From: Streptomyces sp. NBC_01445
GTDB taxonomy: Bacteria > Actinomycetota > Actinomycetes > Streptomycetales > Streptomycetaceae
Reading direction: 5' to 3'
Assembly (NCBI RefSeq): GCF_035918235.1
Contig: NZ_CP109485.1
Coordinates: 5,146,001 to 5,210,000 of the forward strand
DNA: 64,000 nucleotides
A program made the position numbers and the translations under genes. This document shows positions 35,062-46,351 of this stretch, piece by piece. Numbering within the stretch: the stretch's first letter is position 1; every line of letters begins with the position of its first letter. The notes under the pieces were generated by a model. The model made no database searches. It was not told the DNA's origin and was given only the letters and a program-made list of their open reading frames with translations.

Positions 35062-35529
35062 TTACTGCTCCGGCGCCCGCTTGGGCCGCCACACCACCAG
35101 CGCGCTCGTCTGCTGGACCTCCTGGTACGGGACCAGGTCCCGTCGGTAGGAGGCGTGAACGGCCGCCTCGCGCTGCTGCATCGCCGCCGCCGCTCCCTCG
35201 ACCGCCGTCGAGAGTTCCGCGACCCGCTGCTGAAGCGCCGCGACCTGGTTCTCCAGTTCGATGATGCGCTTGATGCCCGCGAGGTTGATGCCCTCGTCCT
35301 GCGACAACTGCTGCACCTGGCGGAGCAGTTCGATGTCGCGGGCCGAGTAGCGCCGGCCGCGGCCCGCCGTGCGGTCCGGGGAGACCAGGCCGAGACGGTC
35401 GTACTGGCGCAGGGTCTGCGGATGCAGCCCGCTGAGCTGGGCGGCCACCGAGATGACATAGACCGGAGACTCGTCGGTCAGCTCGTAGGCCCTGCCAACA
35501 AAGGAACTCTGTCGTCGACGGCCGTCCAT
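35062..35529 (-). CDS. hspR: Heat-shock repressor HspR
   Basis: 155-aa MerR-family repressor. The HTH is VYVISVAAQLSGLHPQTLRQ, then YDRLGLVSPDRT, with the wing GRGRRYSARDIELLRQVQQL. A coiled coil (about 75-110) mediates dimerisation. It binds HAIR boxes at dnaK and clpB with DnaK as co-repressor (established in S. coelicolor). It is the last gene of the dnaK-grpE-dnaJ-hspR operon, four bases from dnaJ, giving autoregulation. Length is typical. Confidence 0.97.
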   Translation of the reverse strand: MDGRRRQSSFVGRAYELTDESPVYVISVAAQLSGLHPQTLRQYDRLGLVSPDRTAGRGRRYSARDIELLRQVQQLSQDEGINLAGIKRIIELENQVAALQQRVAELSTAVEGAAAAMQQREAAVHASYRRDLVPYQEVQQTSALVVWRPKRAPEQ

Positions 35530-35533
35530 ACGC

Positions 35534-36724
35534 TCATGCTCCCTTCGCGGCCTGGAACAGTTCTGCCCGCGGATCGGCCTCCGCAGTCGCCTTCCGGTAC
35601 GCCTCGAGGGCGTCCTTCGCGGCGTCGGTCAGATCCGTGGGGACCGCGACCTCCACCGTGACGAGCAGATCGCCACGGGTGCCGTCCTTGCGGACGGCGC
35701 CCTTGCCGCGGGCCCGCATCGTCCGCCCGTTCGGCGTGCCCGGGGGCAGCTTGAGCGTGACCGGAGGCCCGCCGAGCGTGGGGACCTTGACCTCGCCGCC
35801 GAGCGCGGCCTCCGGGTAGCTGACCGGGACCGTGACCGTGAGGTTGTCGCCCTTGCGGCCGAAGACCGGGTGGGAGTCCACGTGCACGACCACGTACAGG
35901 TCGCCCGCGGGGCCGCCCCGCTCGCCCGGCGCGCCCTTGCCGCGCAGCCGGATGCGCTGGTTGTCCGAGACGCCGGCCGGGATGCGGACCTGCATCGTCC
36001 GGGAGGACTTCGCACGGCCCGACCCCTTGCAGACCTCGCAGGGGGTCTCCGCGATCAGGCCGCGGCCCTTGCAGTCCACGCACGGGTCGGTCAGCGAGAA
36101 ACCGCCGCCGCCGCCGCGCGAGACCTGGCCCGTGCCGACGCAGGTCGGGCACACGCGCGGTGTGCCGTTCTTGTCGCCGGTGCCGGAACAGGCCTTGCAG
36201 GGCGCCTGCGACGACATGCGCAGCGGCACCGTCGCCCCGTCGACCGCCTCGGTGAAGCTGAGGGTGACCTCGGACTCGATGTCCTGACCGCGGCGCGGCT
36301 GCGTGCGCGTGCCGGCGCCCGCGCCGCCCCGGTTGAACAGGCCGCCGAAGACGTCCCCGAGTCCGCCGCCGAACCCGCCGGCACCCCCCGCCGTACCGCC
36401 CTGGGCGCCGCCTCCGAAGAGGTCGCCCAGGTCGAAGTTGAAGGAGCCGCCGCCCGGCCCGCCCGGCCCCGGACGGAATCCGCCGTTGCCGAACAGGGTG
36501 CGCGCCTCGTCGTACTCCTTGCGCTTCTTGGGGTCACCGAGGACGTCGTTCGCCTCGGAGATCTCCTTGAAGCGCTCCTCCGCCTTGGCGTTGCCCTTGT
36601 TGGCATCGGGGTGGTTCTCACGGGCGAGCTTGCGGTACGCCTTCTTGATCTCGGCGTCGGTGGCGTCCTTGGGGACGCCGAGGACCTTGTAGTAGTCCTT
36701 CTCGATGAAGTCCTTCGTGCTCAT
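35534..36724 (-). CDS. dnaJ: Chaperone DnaJ
   Basis: 396-aa type I Hsp40 of the heat-shock operon. The J domain has DYYKVLGVPKDATDAEIKKA and the HPD tripeptide (NHPDAN). A Gly/Phe-rich region (about 80-140) follows. The zinc domain has four CxxCxGxG units: CKACSGTG, CPTCVGTG, CVDCKGRG, CEVCKGSG. The C-terminal substrate domains end with LRGKGAPGERGGPAGDLYV and a dimerisation tail. It stimulates DnaK ATPase. The ATG at 36724 follows GAGGAGGGACGTCGAGG. It is 33 bases downstream of grpE. Confidence 0.97.
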   Translation of the reverse strand: MSTKDFIEKDYYKVLGVPKDATDAEIKKAYRKLARENHPDANKGNAKAEERFKEISEANDVLGDPKKRKEYDEARTLFGNGGFRPGPGGPGGGSFNFDLGDLFGGGAQGGTAGGAGGFGGGLGDVFGGLFNRGGAGAGTRTQPRRGQDIESEVTLSFTEAVDGATVPLRMSSQAPCKACSGTGDKNGTPRVCPTCVGTGQVSRGGGGGFSLTDPCVDCKGRGLIAETPCEVCKGSGRAKSSRTMQVRIPAGVSDNQRIRLRGKGAPGERGGPAGDLYVVVHVDSHPVFGRKGDNLTVTVPVSYPEAALGGEVKVPTLGGPPVTLKLPPGTPNGRTMRARGKGAVRKDGTRGDLLVTVEVAVPTDLTDAAKDALEAYRKATAEADPRAELFQAAKGA

Positions 36725-36757
36725 CCTCGACGTCCCTCCTCTCGCTGCTTACTGACG

Positions 36758-39366
<2,609 letters not shown>

Positions 39367-39374
39367 TCAACAGA

Positions 39375-39395
39375 GCTGAGTCGGGCCGACTCAAC
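39375..39395. promoter_or_regulatory. HAIR-like operator 2 of dnaK
   Basis: GCTGAGT-N7-ACTCAAC matches the inner arms (TGAGT/ACTCA) of the HspR consensus. It is 31 bases further upstream than box 1, and multiple boxes are known at dnaK. Confidence 0.75.
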
Positions 39396-39459
39396 TTTTA
39401 TGTGGCCCTTATGGAAGCCAGGGGATACGCGCAGGTCAGCTACCGCGTCGGGGCCTTCG

Positions 39460-40491
39460 TCATGAACCTGCGACGTCCACAACAGCGGTCCGTACGGGCC
39501 GGCGAACCCGCCGCCGCAGCCCGTAGACCGGCACCCGCAGCAGCCCGGCGACCGACCCGGCCGCCGCGCAGAGCGGCCACAGCGCGGCCAGCGGATCCAA
39601 CGTCCCGTCGTGCAGCAGGAGTCCGGTCACCGCACCGGCGAGCGACGCGACGCCGAGCACCACCGCCACGCCCCGCGGGGTGAGGCCGAGCAGGCGGAGC
39701 CGGTGCGCGATGTGGTCGGCGCCGCCCTGGAAGAGCGGCCGCCCCGCGCGCCGCCGCGACACCGCGACGAGGGCCGCGTCCGCCGTCACCACGACCGTCA
39801 CGGCGAACAGCGAGCCCGCGCCGGGCAGCGCCTCGTGGCCCGCGTTCACCAGGACCGCGGCGGACGCCAGCAGGAAGCCCGTGAACAGGGACCCGCAGCT
39901 CCCGAGGTGCATCCGCGCGGGGTACCAGTTGTGCATGAGGAACCCGGTGAGCGCCGCCGCGAGCACCCCGAGAGTGGCGGCGAGCGGGCCGAGCCCCTGG
40001 GTGGTGGCGCAGGCGCTCAGGCCGAGCGCGGCCACGACGGCGACGGTGCCGAGCGCCCCGTCCGAGGTGTCGAAGAGCCGGCAGGCGTTGGTGACGAAGA
40101 CGATCCACAGGACGGCCAGCGCGCCGACCAGAAAGCCGAGTTGAGCGGTGTGCACGACGAAGGTCGCCGCCCCCGCCTCGACGACGACGCGGGCCCGCGC
40201 CCCCACCGGCCGCACGTCGTCGAGGAACCCGAGCGCGGCGACGGCCCCGGCCGCGATCAGCAGCGTCAGCGCGCCGGAGCCGAGCGGAAGGAGTCCGGTG
40301 CAGGCTCCGACGGTGGCGACCACGGCCGTCACCGTGGCGACGGCGGCGCCGCCCAGGCGCGGCGTCCTGCGCCCCGTGCGGCCCACCCGCCGGACGGTGA
40401 ATCCGGTGCGCAGGGCGACGAGACGGAGCAGGGCGGTGAGGGCGGAGGCCGCCGGCAGGGCGGTCGCGGCGGCGGCGATCCCGTAGGACAC
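39460..40491 (-). CDS. MraY/WecA-like membrane protein with altered catalytic motifs
   Basis: 343 aa, about ten hydrophobic helices, GTG start at 40491. It aligns by motif order with polyprenyl-phosphate HexNAc-1-phosphate transferases: RRTPRLGGAAVA, then ALGFLDDVRPVG (first DD pair kept), NACRLFDTSDGALG for the usual NxxNLxDGxDG, and ARMHLGSCGSLFTGFLLA for MGDxGSxxLG. The conserved Asp of the last motif is replaced by Ser. A HxxH-like loop GGADHIAHRLRLLGLT is kept. Catalysis is therefore doubtful; a regulatory or flippase-like role is possible. It lies upstream of dnaK on the same strand but beyond the HAIR boxes. Confidence 0.75.
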   Translation of the reverse strand: MSYGIAAAATALPAASALTALLRLVALRTGFTVRRVGRTGRRTPRLGGAAVATVTAVVATVGACTGLLPLGSGALTLLIAAGAVAALGFLDDVRPVGARARVVVEAGAATFVVHTAQLGFLVGALAVLWIVFVTNACRLFDTSDGALGTVAVVAALGLSACATTQGLGPLAATLGVLAAALTGFLMHNWYPARMHLGSCGSLFTGFLLASAAVLVNAGHEALPGAGSLFAVTVVVTADAALVAVSRRRAGRPLFQGGADHIAHRLRLLGLTPRGVAVVLGVASLAGAVTGLLLHDGTLDPLAALWPLCAAAGSVAGLLRVPVYGLRRRVRRPVRTAVVDVAGS

Positions 40492-40561
40492 GGCGGACGT
40501 CCCGTCAGCTCGGTTTGCGGTATCGGGGTGACACCGGAGGGCACGCCCGGCCGGAGACCTT

Positions 40562-40580
40562 CATAAGCTAGTCGCTTATG
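40562..40580. promoter_or_regulatory. Palindrome, candidate operator 1 upstream of the EtfD-like gene
   Basis: CATAAGC-TAGTC-GCTTATG, a perfect 7-bp inverted repeat in an AT-richer stretch between the MraY-like and EtfD-like genes. TetR-type repressors bind such sites. Confidence 0.45.
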
Positions 40581-40706
40581 TCGCAATATGGAGTGAATAA
40601 CACGATTTGCTTTCGCTGTCGACCGAGGGTTGCCTCAGCGACGCAGATCACCGCCCGGCTGGCTACAGTGCGGCCACACAAGTGGGTAGTCTCAGCATGG
40701 ACTGAA

Positions 40707-40725
40707 ATAAGTTACCGCTTAGTAA
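40707..40725. promoter_or_regulatory. Related palindrome, candidate operator 2
   Basis: ATAAG-TTACC-GCTTA shares both half-sites with the palindrome at 40562. It also contains TTAC-N6-GTAA (40712-40725). It lies 41 bases before the EtfD-like ATG, in the promoter region. Confidence 0.45.
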
Positions 40726-40765
40726 TCGCTGAATATCCACCCTCGCAGGCCCGAGGAGCCCCCGA

Positions 40766-43048
40766 ATGCAACTCGCCGCGATCATCGTGTCGCTGGTCCT
40801 GATCGTGGTCGGCGTCGCACTGTTCGTCCGAGCCATCGCGCAGATCTACCGCTTCATGCGGCTCGGCCAGAACGTCCCCGCCGGCACCCGCACCGACGAA
40901 CCCGTACAGCGCACCGTGACGGTGGCCAAGGAGTTCCTCGGCCACACCCGGATGAACCGCTGGGGCATCGTCGGCGTGGCGCACTGGTTCGTGGCGGTGG
41001 GCTTCTTCTCGCTGCTGCTGACGATCGTGAACGCCATCGGCCAGCTCTTCCAGGCCGACTGGCTGCTCCCGATCATCGGTGAATGGGCCCCGTACAACGT
41101 CTTCGTCGAGTTCCTCGGCACGATGACGGCCCTCGGGATCCTGACGCTGATCGTCATCCGGCAGCTGAACCGGCCGGACCGGCCGGGCCGCAAGTCCCGC
41201 TTCGCCGGGTCCAACACCGGGCAGGCGTACTTCGTCGAGGCCGTCATCCTCATCGTCGGCATCTGCATCTTCACGCTGCACGCCCTGGAGGGCGCCCAGC
41301 ACCATGTGGACAGCTACGAGGCCTCGTTCTTCGTCTCGTACCCGGTCGTCTCCTGGTTCCGCGGCATGGACGTCTCCACGCTGCAGAACCTCACGTACTT
41401 CTTCGCCGGGCTGAAGATCGCGACCTCCTTCATCTGGATGATCACGGTCGCCCTGAAGACCGACATGGGTGTCGCCTGGCACCGCTTCCTCGCGTTCCCG
41501 AACATCTGGTTCAAGCGTGAGGCGGACGGCGACGTCGCGCTGGGTGCGCTGCAGCCGATGACCAGCGGCGGCAAGGAGATCGACTTCGAGGACCCGGGCG
41601 AGGACGACGTCTTCGGCGTCAGCCAGGTCGAGCAGTTCTCGTGGAAGGGTCTACTGGACTTCTCCACCTGCACCGAGTGCGGCCGCTGCCAGTCGCAGTG
41701 CCCCGCCTGGAACACCGGCAAGCCGCTCTCGCCGAAGCTCCTGATCATGTCGCTGCGCGACCACGCGCACGCCAAGGCCCCCTACCTGCTCGCCGGTGGC
41801 GGCAAGTCGATGGAGGGCGAGGAGAAGGCGACCGAGGAGCAGCTGGCGGACGTCCCGGCCGGGGCGCTGGCCGAGGCCGAGCGCCCGCTGATCGGCACCC
41901 TCGAAGAGAACGGCGTCATCGACCCGGACGTCCTGTGGTCCTGCACCACCTGCGGCGCCTGCGTCGAGCAGTGCCCGGTCGACATCGAGCACATCGACCA
42001 CATCGTCGACATGCGCCGCTACCAGGTGATGATCGAGTCCGCGTTCCCGTCCGAGGCGGGCACGATGCTCAAGAACCTGGAGAAGAAGGGCAACCCCTGG
42101 GGCCTGGCGAAGAAGCAGCGCCTGGAGTGGCTCAAGGAGCTCGACTTCGAGGTCCCGGTCGTCGGCAAGGACATCGAGGACCTCACCGAGGTCGAGTACC
42201 TCTACTGGGTCGGCTGCGCCGGCTCGCTCGAGGACCGCGCGAAGAAGACCACCAAGGCCTTCGCGGAGCTGCTGCACATGGCGGGCGTCAAGTTCGCGAT
42301 CATGGGCGGCGACGAGAAGTGCACCGGTGACTCCGCCCGCCGCCTGGGCAACGAGCCGCTGTTCCAGCAGCTCGGCCAGGAGAACGTCATGGCGCTGAAC
42401 ATGGCGTTCGGCGAGGAGCTCGACGACGACGGCAAGGTCGTCGCCGAGTCGGCGAAGCCCAAGTCGGCGAAGAAGATCGTCGCAACCTGCCCGCACTGCC
42501 TCAACACCATCGGCAACGAGTACCCGCAGCTCGGCGGCGATTACGAAGTAATCCACCACACCCAGCTGCTCCAGCACCTCATCGACGAGGGCAAGCTCAT
42601 CCCCGTCACGCCGGTCGAGGGTCTGATCACCTACCACGACCCGTGCTACCTGGGCCGTCACAACAAGATCTACACGCCCCCGCGTCAGATCATGGACGCC
42701 GTCCCGGGCCTGCGTCAGCAGGAGATGCACCGCCACAAGGAGCGCGGCTTCTGCTGCGGCGCCGGCGGCGCGCGGATGTGGATGGAGGAGCGGATCGGCA
42801 AGCGCATCAACAACGAACGTGTTGACGAGGCGCTGTCGCTGAACCCCGACATCGTCTCCACCGCCTGCCCGTTCTGCCTCGTCATGCTGACCGACTCGGT
42901 CAACGGCAAGAAGAACGACGGCCAGGCCAAGGAGTCCGTCACGGTCGTCGACGTGGCCCAGCTGCTCCTCGACTCCGTGAAGACGCCGGCCGACCCGGCG
43001 GGTTCGGAGGAGACCGAGGACGCGCCGGAGCCGGAGCCGGTGAAGTAG
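40766..43048 (+). CDS. Membrane (Fe-S)-binding oxidoreductase, EtfD-like
   Basis: 760 aa, ATG 40766 with GAGGAG upstream. The N-terminal 250 residues hold about six helices of the NarI/heme-b type. Two 4Fe-4S ferredoxin motifs follow: CTECGRCQSQCP and CTTCGACVEQCP. Then come two CCG domains as in HdrB/GlpC: YWVGCAGSLEDRA, KIVATCPHCLNTIGNEY, HDPCYLGRHNKIY, GFCCGAGGARMW and STACPFCLVML. The architecture is that of mycobacterial EtfD (Rv0338c), which passes electrons from electron-transfer flavoprotein to menaquinone during fatty-acid beta-oxidation. No etfA/B genes are adjacent. A tail of acidic residues ends the protein. Confidence 0.9.
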   Translation: MQLAAIIVSLVLIVVGVALFVRAIAQIYRFMRLGQNVPAGTRTDEPVQRTVTVAKEFLGHTRMNRWGIVGVAHWFVAVGFFSLLLTIVNAIGQLFQADWLLPIIGEWAPYNVFVEFLGTMTALGILTLIVIRQLNRPDRPGRKSRFAGSNTGQAYFVEAVILIVGICIFTLHALEGAQHHVDSYEASFFVSYPVVSWFRGMDVSTLQNLTYFFAGLKIATSFIWMITVALKTDMGVAWHRFLAFPNIWFKREADGDVALGALQPMTSGGKEIDFEDPGEDDVFGVSQVEQFSWKGLLDFSTCTECGRCQSQCPAWNTGKPLSPKLLIMSLRDHAHAKAPYLLAGGGKSMEGEEKATEEQLADVPAGALAEAERPLIGTLEENGVIDPDVLWSCTTCGACVEQCPVDIEHIDHIVDMRRYQVMIESAFPSEAGTMLKNLEKKGNPWGLAKKQRLEWLKELDFEVPVVGKDIEDLTEVEYLYWVGCAGSLEDRAKKTTKAFAELLHMAGVKFAIMGGDEKCTGDSARRLGNEPLFQQLGQENVMALNMAFGEELDDDGKVVAESAKPKSAKKIVATCPHCLNTIGNEYPQLGGDYEVIHHTQLLQHLIDEGKLIPVTPVEGLITYHDPCYLGRHNKIYTPPRQIMDAVPGLRQQEMHRHKERGFCCGAGGARMWMEERIGKRINNERVDEALSLNPDIVSTACPFCLVMLTDSVNGKKNDGQAKESVTVVDVAQLLLDSVKTPADPAGSEETEDAPEPEPVK

Positions 43049-43098
43049 CGGTCCGGTAGCCGGGCCGGGGTTCCGTACGCGAATCCGACGTCGTACGT

Positions 43099-43134
43099 GG
43101 AGGGGCCGATCGGGGAGACCCGGTCGGCCCCTCC
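43099..43134 (+). terminator. Terminator after the EtfD-like gene
   Basis: GGAGGGGCCGA (43099-43109) pairs with TCGGCCCCTCC (43124-43134). An inner CGGG/CCCG pair closes the loop. Confidence 0.75.
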
Positions 43135-43317
43135 GGCGTTCCCGGAGAGGCGTGTGACGGGCCACCGGAGGGGCGTTTTCGGGACAGAGAAAGGGCGTTT
43201 ACGGGACAGGGGCCGCGCTCCGTGACCAAACCGGCAGGCCCCGCCCCTACCCCCTCCCTCACCCCGGCGGCATCATGAACGGGTCAAGTGGCGCATGAGG
43301 CGGGCGGGTCAGAGGCG

Positions 43318-44610
43318 ATGGTGGGCATACGGGGCGGCCGCAGCGCCGCGATACGCAGGGCCGCGGCGGGGTGCACCCTGCTCATGGTCGCCGCCGTCAC
43401 CGGCTGCGGCGGCGACGACAAGCCCGCCGCCGCCAAGCACCGCCCCGTGGCCATGGCCGGCAAGTCCGGCGCCGCGCTCCCCGTCCCGCACGGCCGCGGC
43501 AGCAAGGTGGCGCACGACTTCAACGGGGACGGCGCCCCCGACCTCGTACTGGACGATCTCGTGCACGACGGGCTCGGGGACGACGCCGGGATCGGGGTCG
43601 TGTACGGGAAGAAGGGGCACGGACTCGTGCCCGGGGCGCGGCAGTTGCTGCGTCCCGCGAAGTACGCGGCGCCGACCAAGGGCGAGACGCCCGCCGCGTT
43701 CGACTCCGAGGCGAGCTGCGACCTCGACAAGGACGGCTTCACCGATCTGGTGGTGTCGACCGATCCGCCGTTCGACGGGCAGGGGCAGCCACCGGTGCCG
43801 CTGCAGATCCTGTTCGGCGGCCCGGGCGGGCTCACCCACCAGGGCGTGAAGCTCGTCGTCCCCGCCCAGGCGCGGTTCGGCAACGACTGGCCGGACCAGC
43901 CGGTGTGCGGCGACTTCGACGGGGACGGCTCGGTCGACCTCACGGTCCACGCGAGCGGCGGGCGGCTGAGCTTCCTGCCCGGCCCCTTCACGCGCAAGGG
44001 CACCCCGCGCGCGGCCGGCAAGCCGCTGACCGCACCCGGCAACGTACCCGTGGGCCCCGCCTTCGACGTCGACCGCGACGGGTACGACGACCTCCTCGTA
44101 CGCCGCACCTCCCGCGGCTCGTCACCGTCCCGGATCGTCCTGGGCGGCCCGCAGGGACCGGCCCGCTCCGGCGCCGCGCTGCCGTCCGGCCTCGGCCTCG
44201 CGGTGGGCCGTTTCACCAAGGGCGCCGGCGCGGACACCGCGCTGCTCACGGCCTCCGGCGTCACCCTCTCGCGGCCGGGCGCCGCCGCCCTCAAGGCCAC
44301 CGGAACGGCCATCACCGCGGGTGACTTCGACGGGGACGGCGTGGCAGAACTCGTCGTGTCCGGCGGCACGTCGAAGGCCCCGAAGGTCCTGCCCGCGAAC
44401 GGAAGAGCGGCCGTGACCGTCACCCCCGGGGCCGCCGGCACCACCCAGGTCCTCGAGGCGACCGACTTCGACGGCGACGGACGCGCCGACCTCGTGGTCC
44501 GCACGTACCGCGGCGAGAGCACGGACACGATCGCCGTGTACCCCGGGGTCAAGGGCGGCGCACTCCTGGCCGGAAAGCCTCAAGTCACCTTCTCCACAGC
44601 GGAGTTCTGA
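43318..44610 (+). CDS. FG-GAP/VCBS repeat lipoprotein (array member 1)
   Basis: 430 aa. The lipoprotein signal peptide ends AAVTGC (Cys30). The mature part is a beta-propeller of FG-GAP/VCBS repeats with calcium-loop units: DFNGDGAPDLVLDDL, DLDKDGFTDLVVSTD, DFDGDGSVDLTVHA, DVDRDGYDDLLVRR, DFDGDGVAELVVSG and DFDGDGRADLVVRT. It is more divergent from the other five array members and the only one with a lipobox. ATG 43318 is preferred over GTG 43288 because AGAGG precedes it and the signal peptide is then standard. Such proteins are extracellular; ligand unknown. Confidence 0.85.
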   Translation: MVGIRGGRSAAIRRAAAGCTLLMVAAVTGCGGDDKPAAAKHRPVAMAGKSGAALPVPHGRGSKVAHDFNGDGAPDLVLDDLVHDGLGDDAGIGVVYGKKGHGLVPGARQLLRPAKYAAPTKGETPAAFDSEASCDLDKDGFTDLVVSTDPPFDGQGQPPVPLQILFGGPGGLTHQGVKLVVPAQARFGNDWPDQPVCGDFDGDGSVDLTVHASGGRLSFLPGPFTRKGTPRAAGKPLTAPGNVPVGPAFDVDRDGYDDLLVRRTSRGSSPSRIVLGGPQGPARSGAALPSGLGLAVGRFTKGAGADTALLTASGVTLSRPGAAALKATGTAITAGDFDGDGVAELVVSGGTSKAPKVLPANGRAAVTVTPGAAGTTQVLEATDFDGDGRADLVVRTYRGESTDTIAVYPGVKGGALLAGKPQVTFSTAEF

Positions 44611-44769
44611 GAGCTGGCGGGCCGGCGTGCGCCGCACTCGGTGCCGCCGGCGTCCACCCCGCCTCCCGTATCCGCTGTTCACCGCACAGCCACCCGGACA
44701 CAACCATCCCCTCACCTCACGAGTCACACCCCCGGAACCCCTTCCCCCCATTTCCCGGGAGTGCTTCTC

Positions 44770-46152
44770 GTGCGTATGCGCAAGCTCGTCATCGCCGCGG
44801 GTGCCGCCGTCGTCGCGGCGGCCGGACTCACCCTGCCGCTCGCCGGAACCGCCTCCGCGGCCACCACGCTCAAGGACGACTTCAACGGCGACGGCTACCG
44901 CGACCTGGCCGTCGGCACCCCGGGCGCGAACTCCGTCACGGTCACGTTCGGCTCCGCGAGCGGCGTGAGCCCGTCCCACGCCGTGACCGTCACCCAGAGC
45001 ACGGCCGGGGTGCCCGGGGTCACCGAGCCGGAGGACGAGTTCGGCGAGAACGTCACCTCGGGCGACGTCGACGACGACGGCTACGCGGACCTGATCGTCG
45101 GCGCGCCCGGCGAGCGGGTCACCGGCAACACCACAGGCTCCGTCACCATCGTCTGGGGAGGCCCCAAGGCCTTCGACAAGGGCGCCAAGGTCCTCAACTC
45201 CCCCACCACCGACACCGAACGCTTCGGCGAAGGCACCTCCTTCGTCGACATCGACGGGGACGAGGCCGAGAACCTCGCCGTGATCAGCGCCGACGGCTGG
45301 TGGTACTACGCCGAGAGCGAGGACCCGACCCGCGCGATCGCCCCCGAGGTCGACTTCTTGCCGGACGGCGTACGCCTGGAGGGCATGGAGGCCGCCCACT
45401 TCCTCTCCAAGGACGGCTACACGTACGTCCTCTACGGGGAGCGCGCCGACGGCAAGCCCTACACCGTGTACATGAAGGGCGGCGTCGGGGACATCGGCTA
45501 CTACTCGGGCGTAGTCGCCGAGGGCGACGACCCGCGCGCCACCCGGGAAGCGGCCGCGGCCGCCGACGTGAACGGCGACGGCTACACCGACCTCGTCACC
45601 GGCAACGCCGCCGCGAACTCGGTCACCGTGCGCTACGGCGCGCAGGGCTCCTTCGGGACCACGAAGACGTACACGCAGGACTCCGCGGGCGTGCCCGGCG
45701 CCGACGAGCCGGAGGACCGCTTCGGCGCCGCCGTGAGCGCCGGCGACCTCGACCACGACGGGTACGCGGACGTCGCCGTGGGCGCGCCCGGCGAGAGCGT
45801 CGGCACGGTCACGGGAACGGGCAGCGTCACCGTCCTCAAGGGCGGCACCGGCGGGCTCGGCGCGGGCCGCGCCTACCACCAGGACACGGCCGGGGTGCCC
45901 GGCGTCCCGGAGGCGGGCGACCACTTCGGCTCGTCCCTGCGCTTCAAGGACATCAACAAGAACAGCCGGGCCGACCTGGCGATCGGCGCGAACGGCGAGG
46001 ACATCGGCACTTCGGCCGACGCGGGCGCCGTCTGGGTCCTGCGCGGCGCGGTCCCGTACCTCACCACGTCGTACGCCACGTCCTTCAACGGCGCGGACTT
46101 CGGAACGTCGACGAGCGGAGCGGGCCGCGCCTTCGGGACGGTCCTGCGCTGA
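44770..46152 (+). CDS. Secreted FG-GAP/VCBS repeat protein (array member 2)
   Basis: 460 aa, GTG 44770 with GGGAG eight bases upstream. A Sec signal peptide ends AGTASA-A. The mature part is an integrin-alpha-like beta-propeller with DFNGDGYRDLAVGTPG, DVDDDGYADLIVGAPG, DVNGDGYTDLVTGN and DLDHDGYADVAVGAPG. The linker FG-GAP phrase STAGVPG.TE..D.FG recurs. The D-x-D-x-D-G loops bind calcium. It has no anchor or sorting signal, so it is likely released or wall-associated. The upstream gap to member 1 is 159 bases. Confidence 0.88.
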   Translation: MRMRKLVIAAGAAVVAAAGLTLPLAGTASAATTLKDDFNGDGYRDLAVGTPGANSVTVTFGSASGVSPSHAVTVTQSTAGVPGVTEPEDEFGENVTSGDVDDDGYADLIVGAPGERVTGNTTGSVTIVWGGPKAFDKGAKVLNSPTTDTERFGEGTSFVDIDGDEAENLAVISADGWWYYAESEDPTRAIAPEVDFLPDGVRLEGMEAAHFLSKDGYTYVLYGERADGKPYTVYMKGGVGDIGYYSGVVAEGDDPRATREAAAAADVNGDGYTDLVTGNAAANSVTVRYGAQGSFGTTKTYTQDSAGVPGADEPEDRFGAAVSAGDLDHDGYADVAVGAPGESVGTVTGTGSVTVLKGGTGGLGAGRAYHQDTAGVPGVPEAGDHFGSSLRFKDINKNSRADLAIGANGEDIGTSADAGAVWVLRGAVPYLTTSYATSFNGADFGTSTSGAGRAFGTVLR

Positions 46153-46206
46153 ACGGGCCCCGAGAACACCGAAAACCCGGGCGGCCGGAAATGACTGTGA
46201 ACCACA

Positions 46207-46351
46207 TACAACCCTCCGGCCCCACTACGAGTCTCCTGTTCGCCAACCGCAGGGCCACGCCTGGGACAACTCCCGGCAAACACCGGCGGAACGCACCCCA
46301 TTGACTGCGGATGCCCGCCAGGCATCCCCGCATGCTGCAGGAGAATCCCGC
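46207..46351 (+). repeat. Duplicated leader, copy 1 (before array member 3)
   Basis: About 145 bases closely matching 50825-50968. Shared blocks include ACAACCCTCC, GTCTCCTGT, CCAACCGCAGG, GGGACAACTCCCGGCAAAC, CGGAACGCACCC and TGACTGCGGATGCCC. It contains a GGG-N6-CCC hairpin. It probably holds the promoter and 5' leader. Confidence 0.75.
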
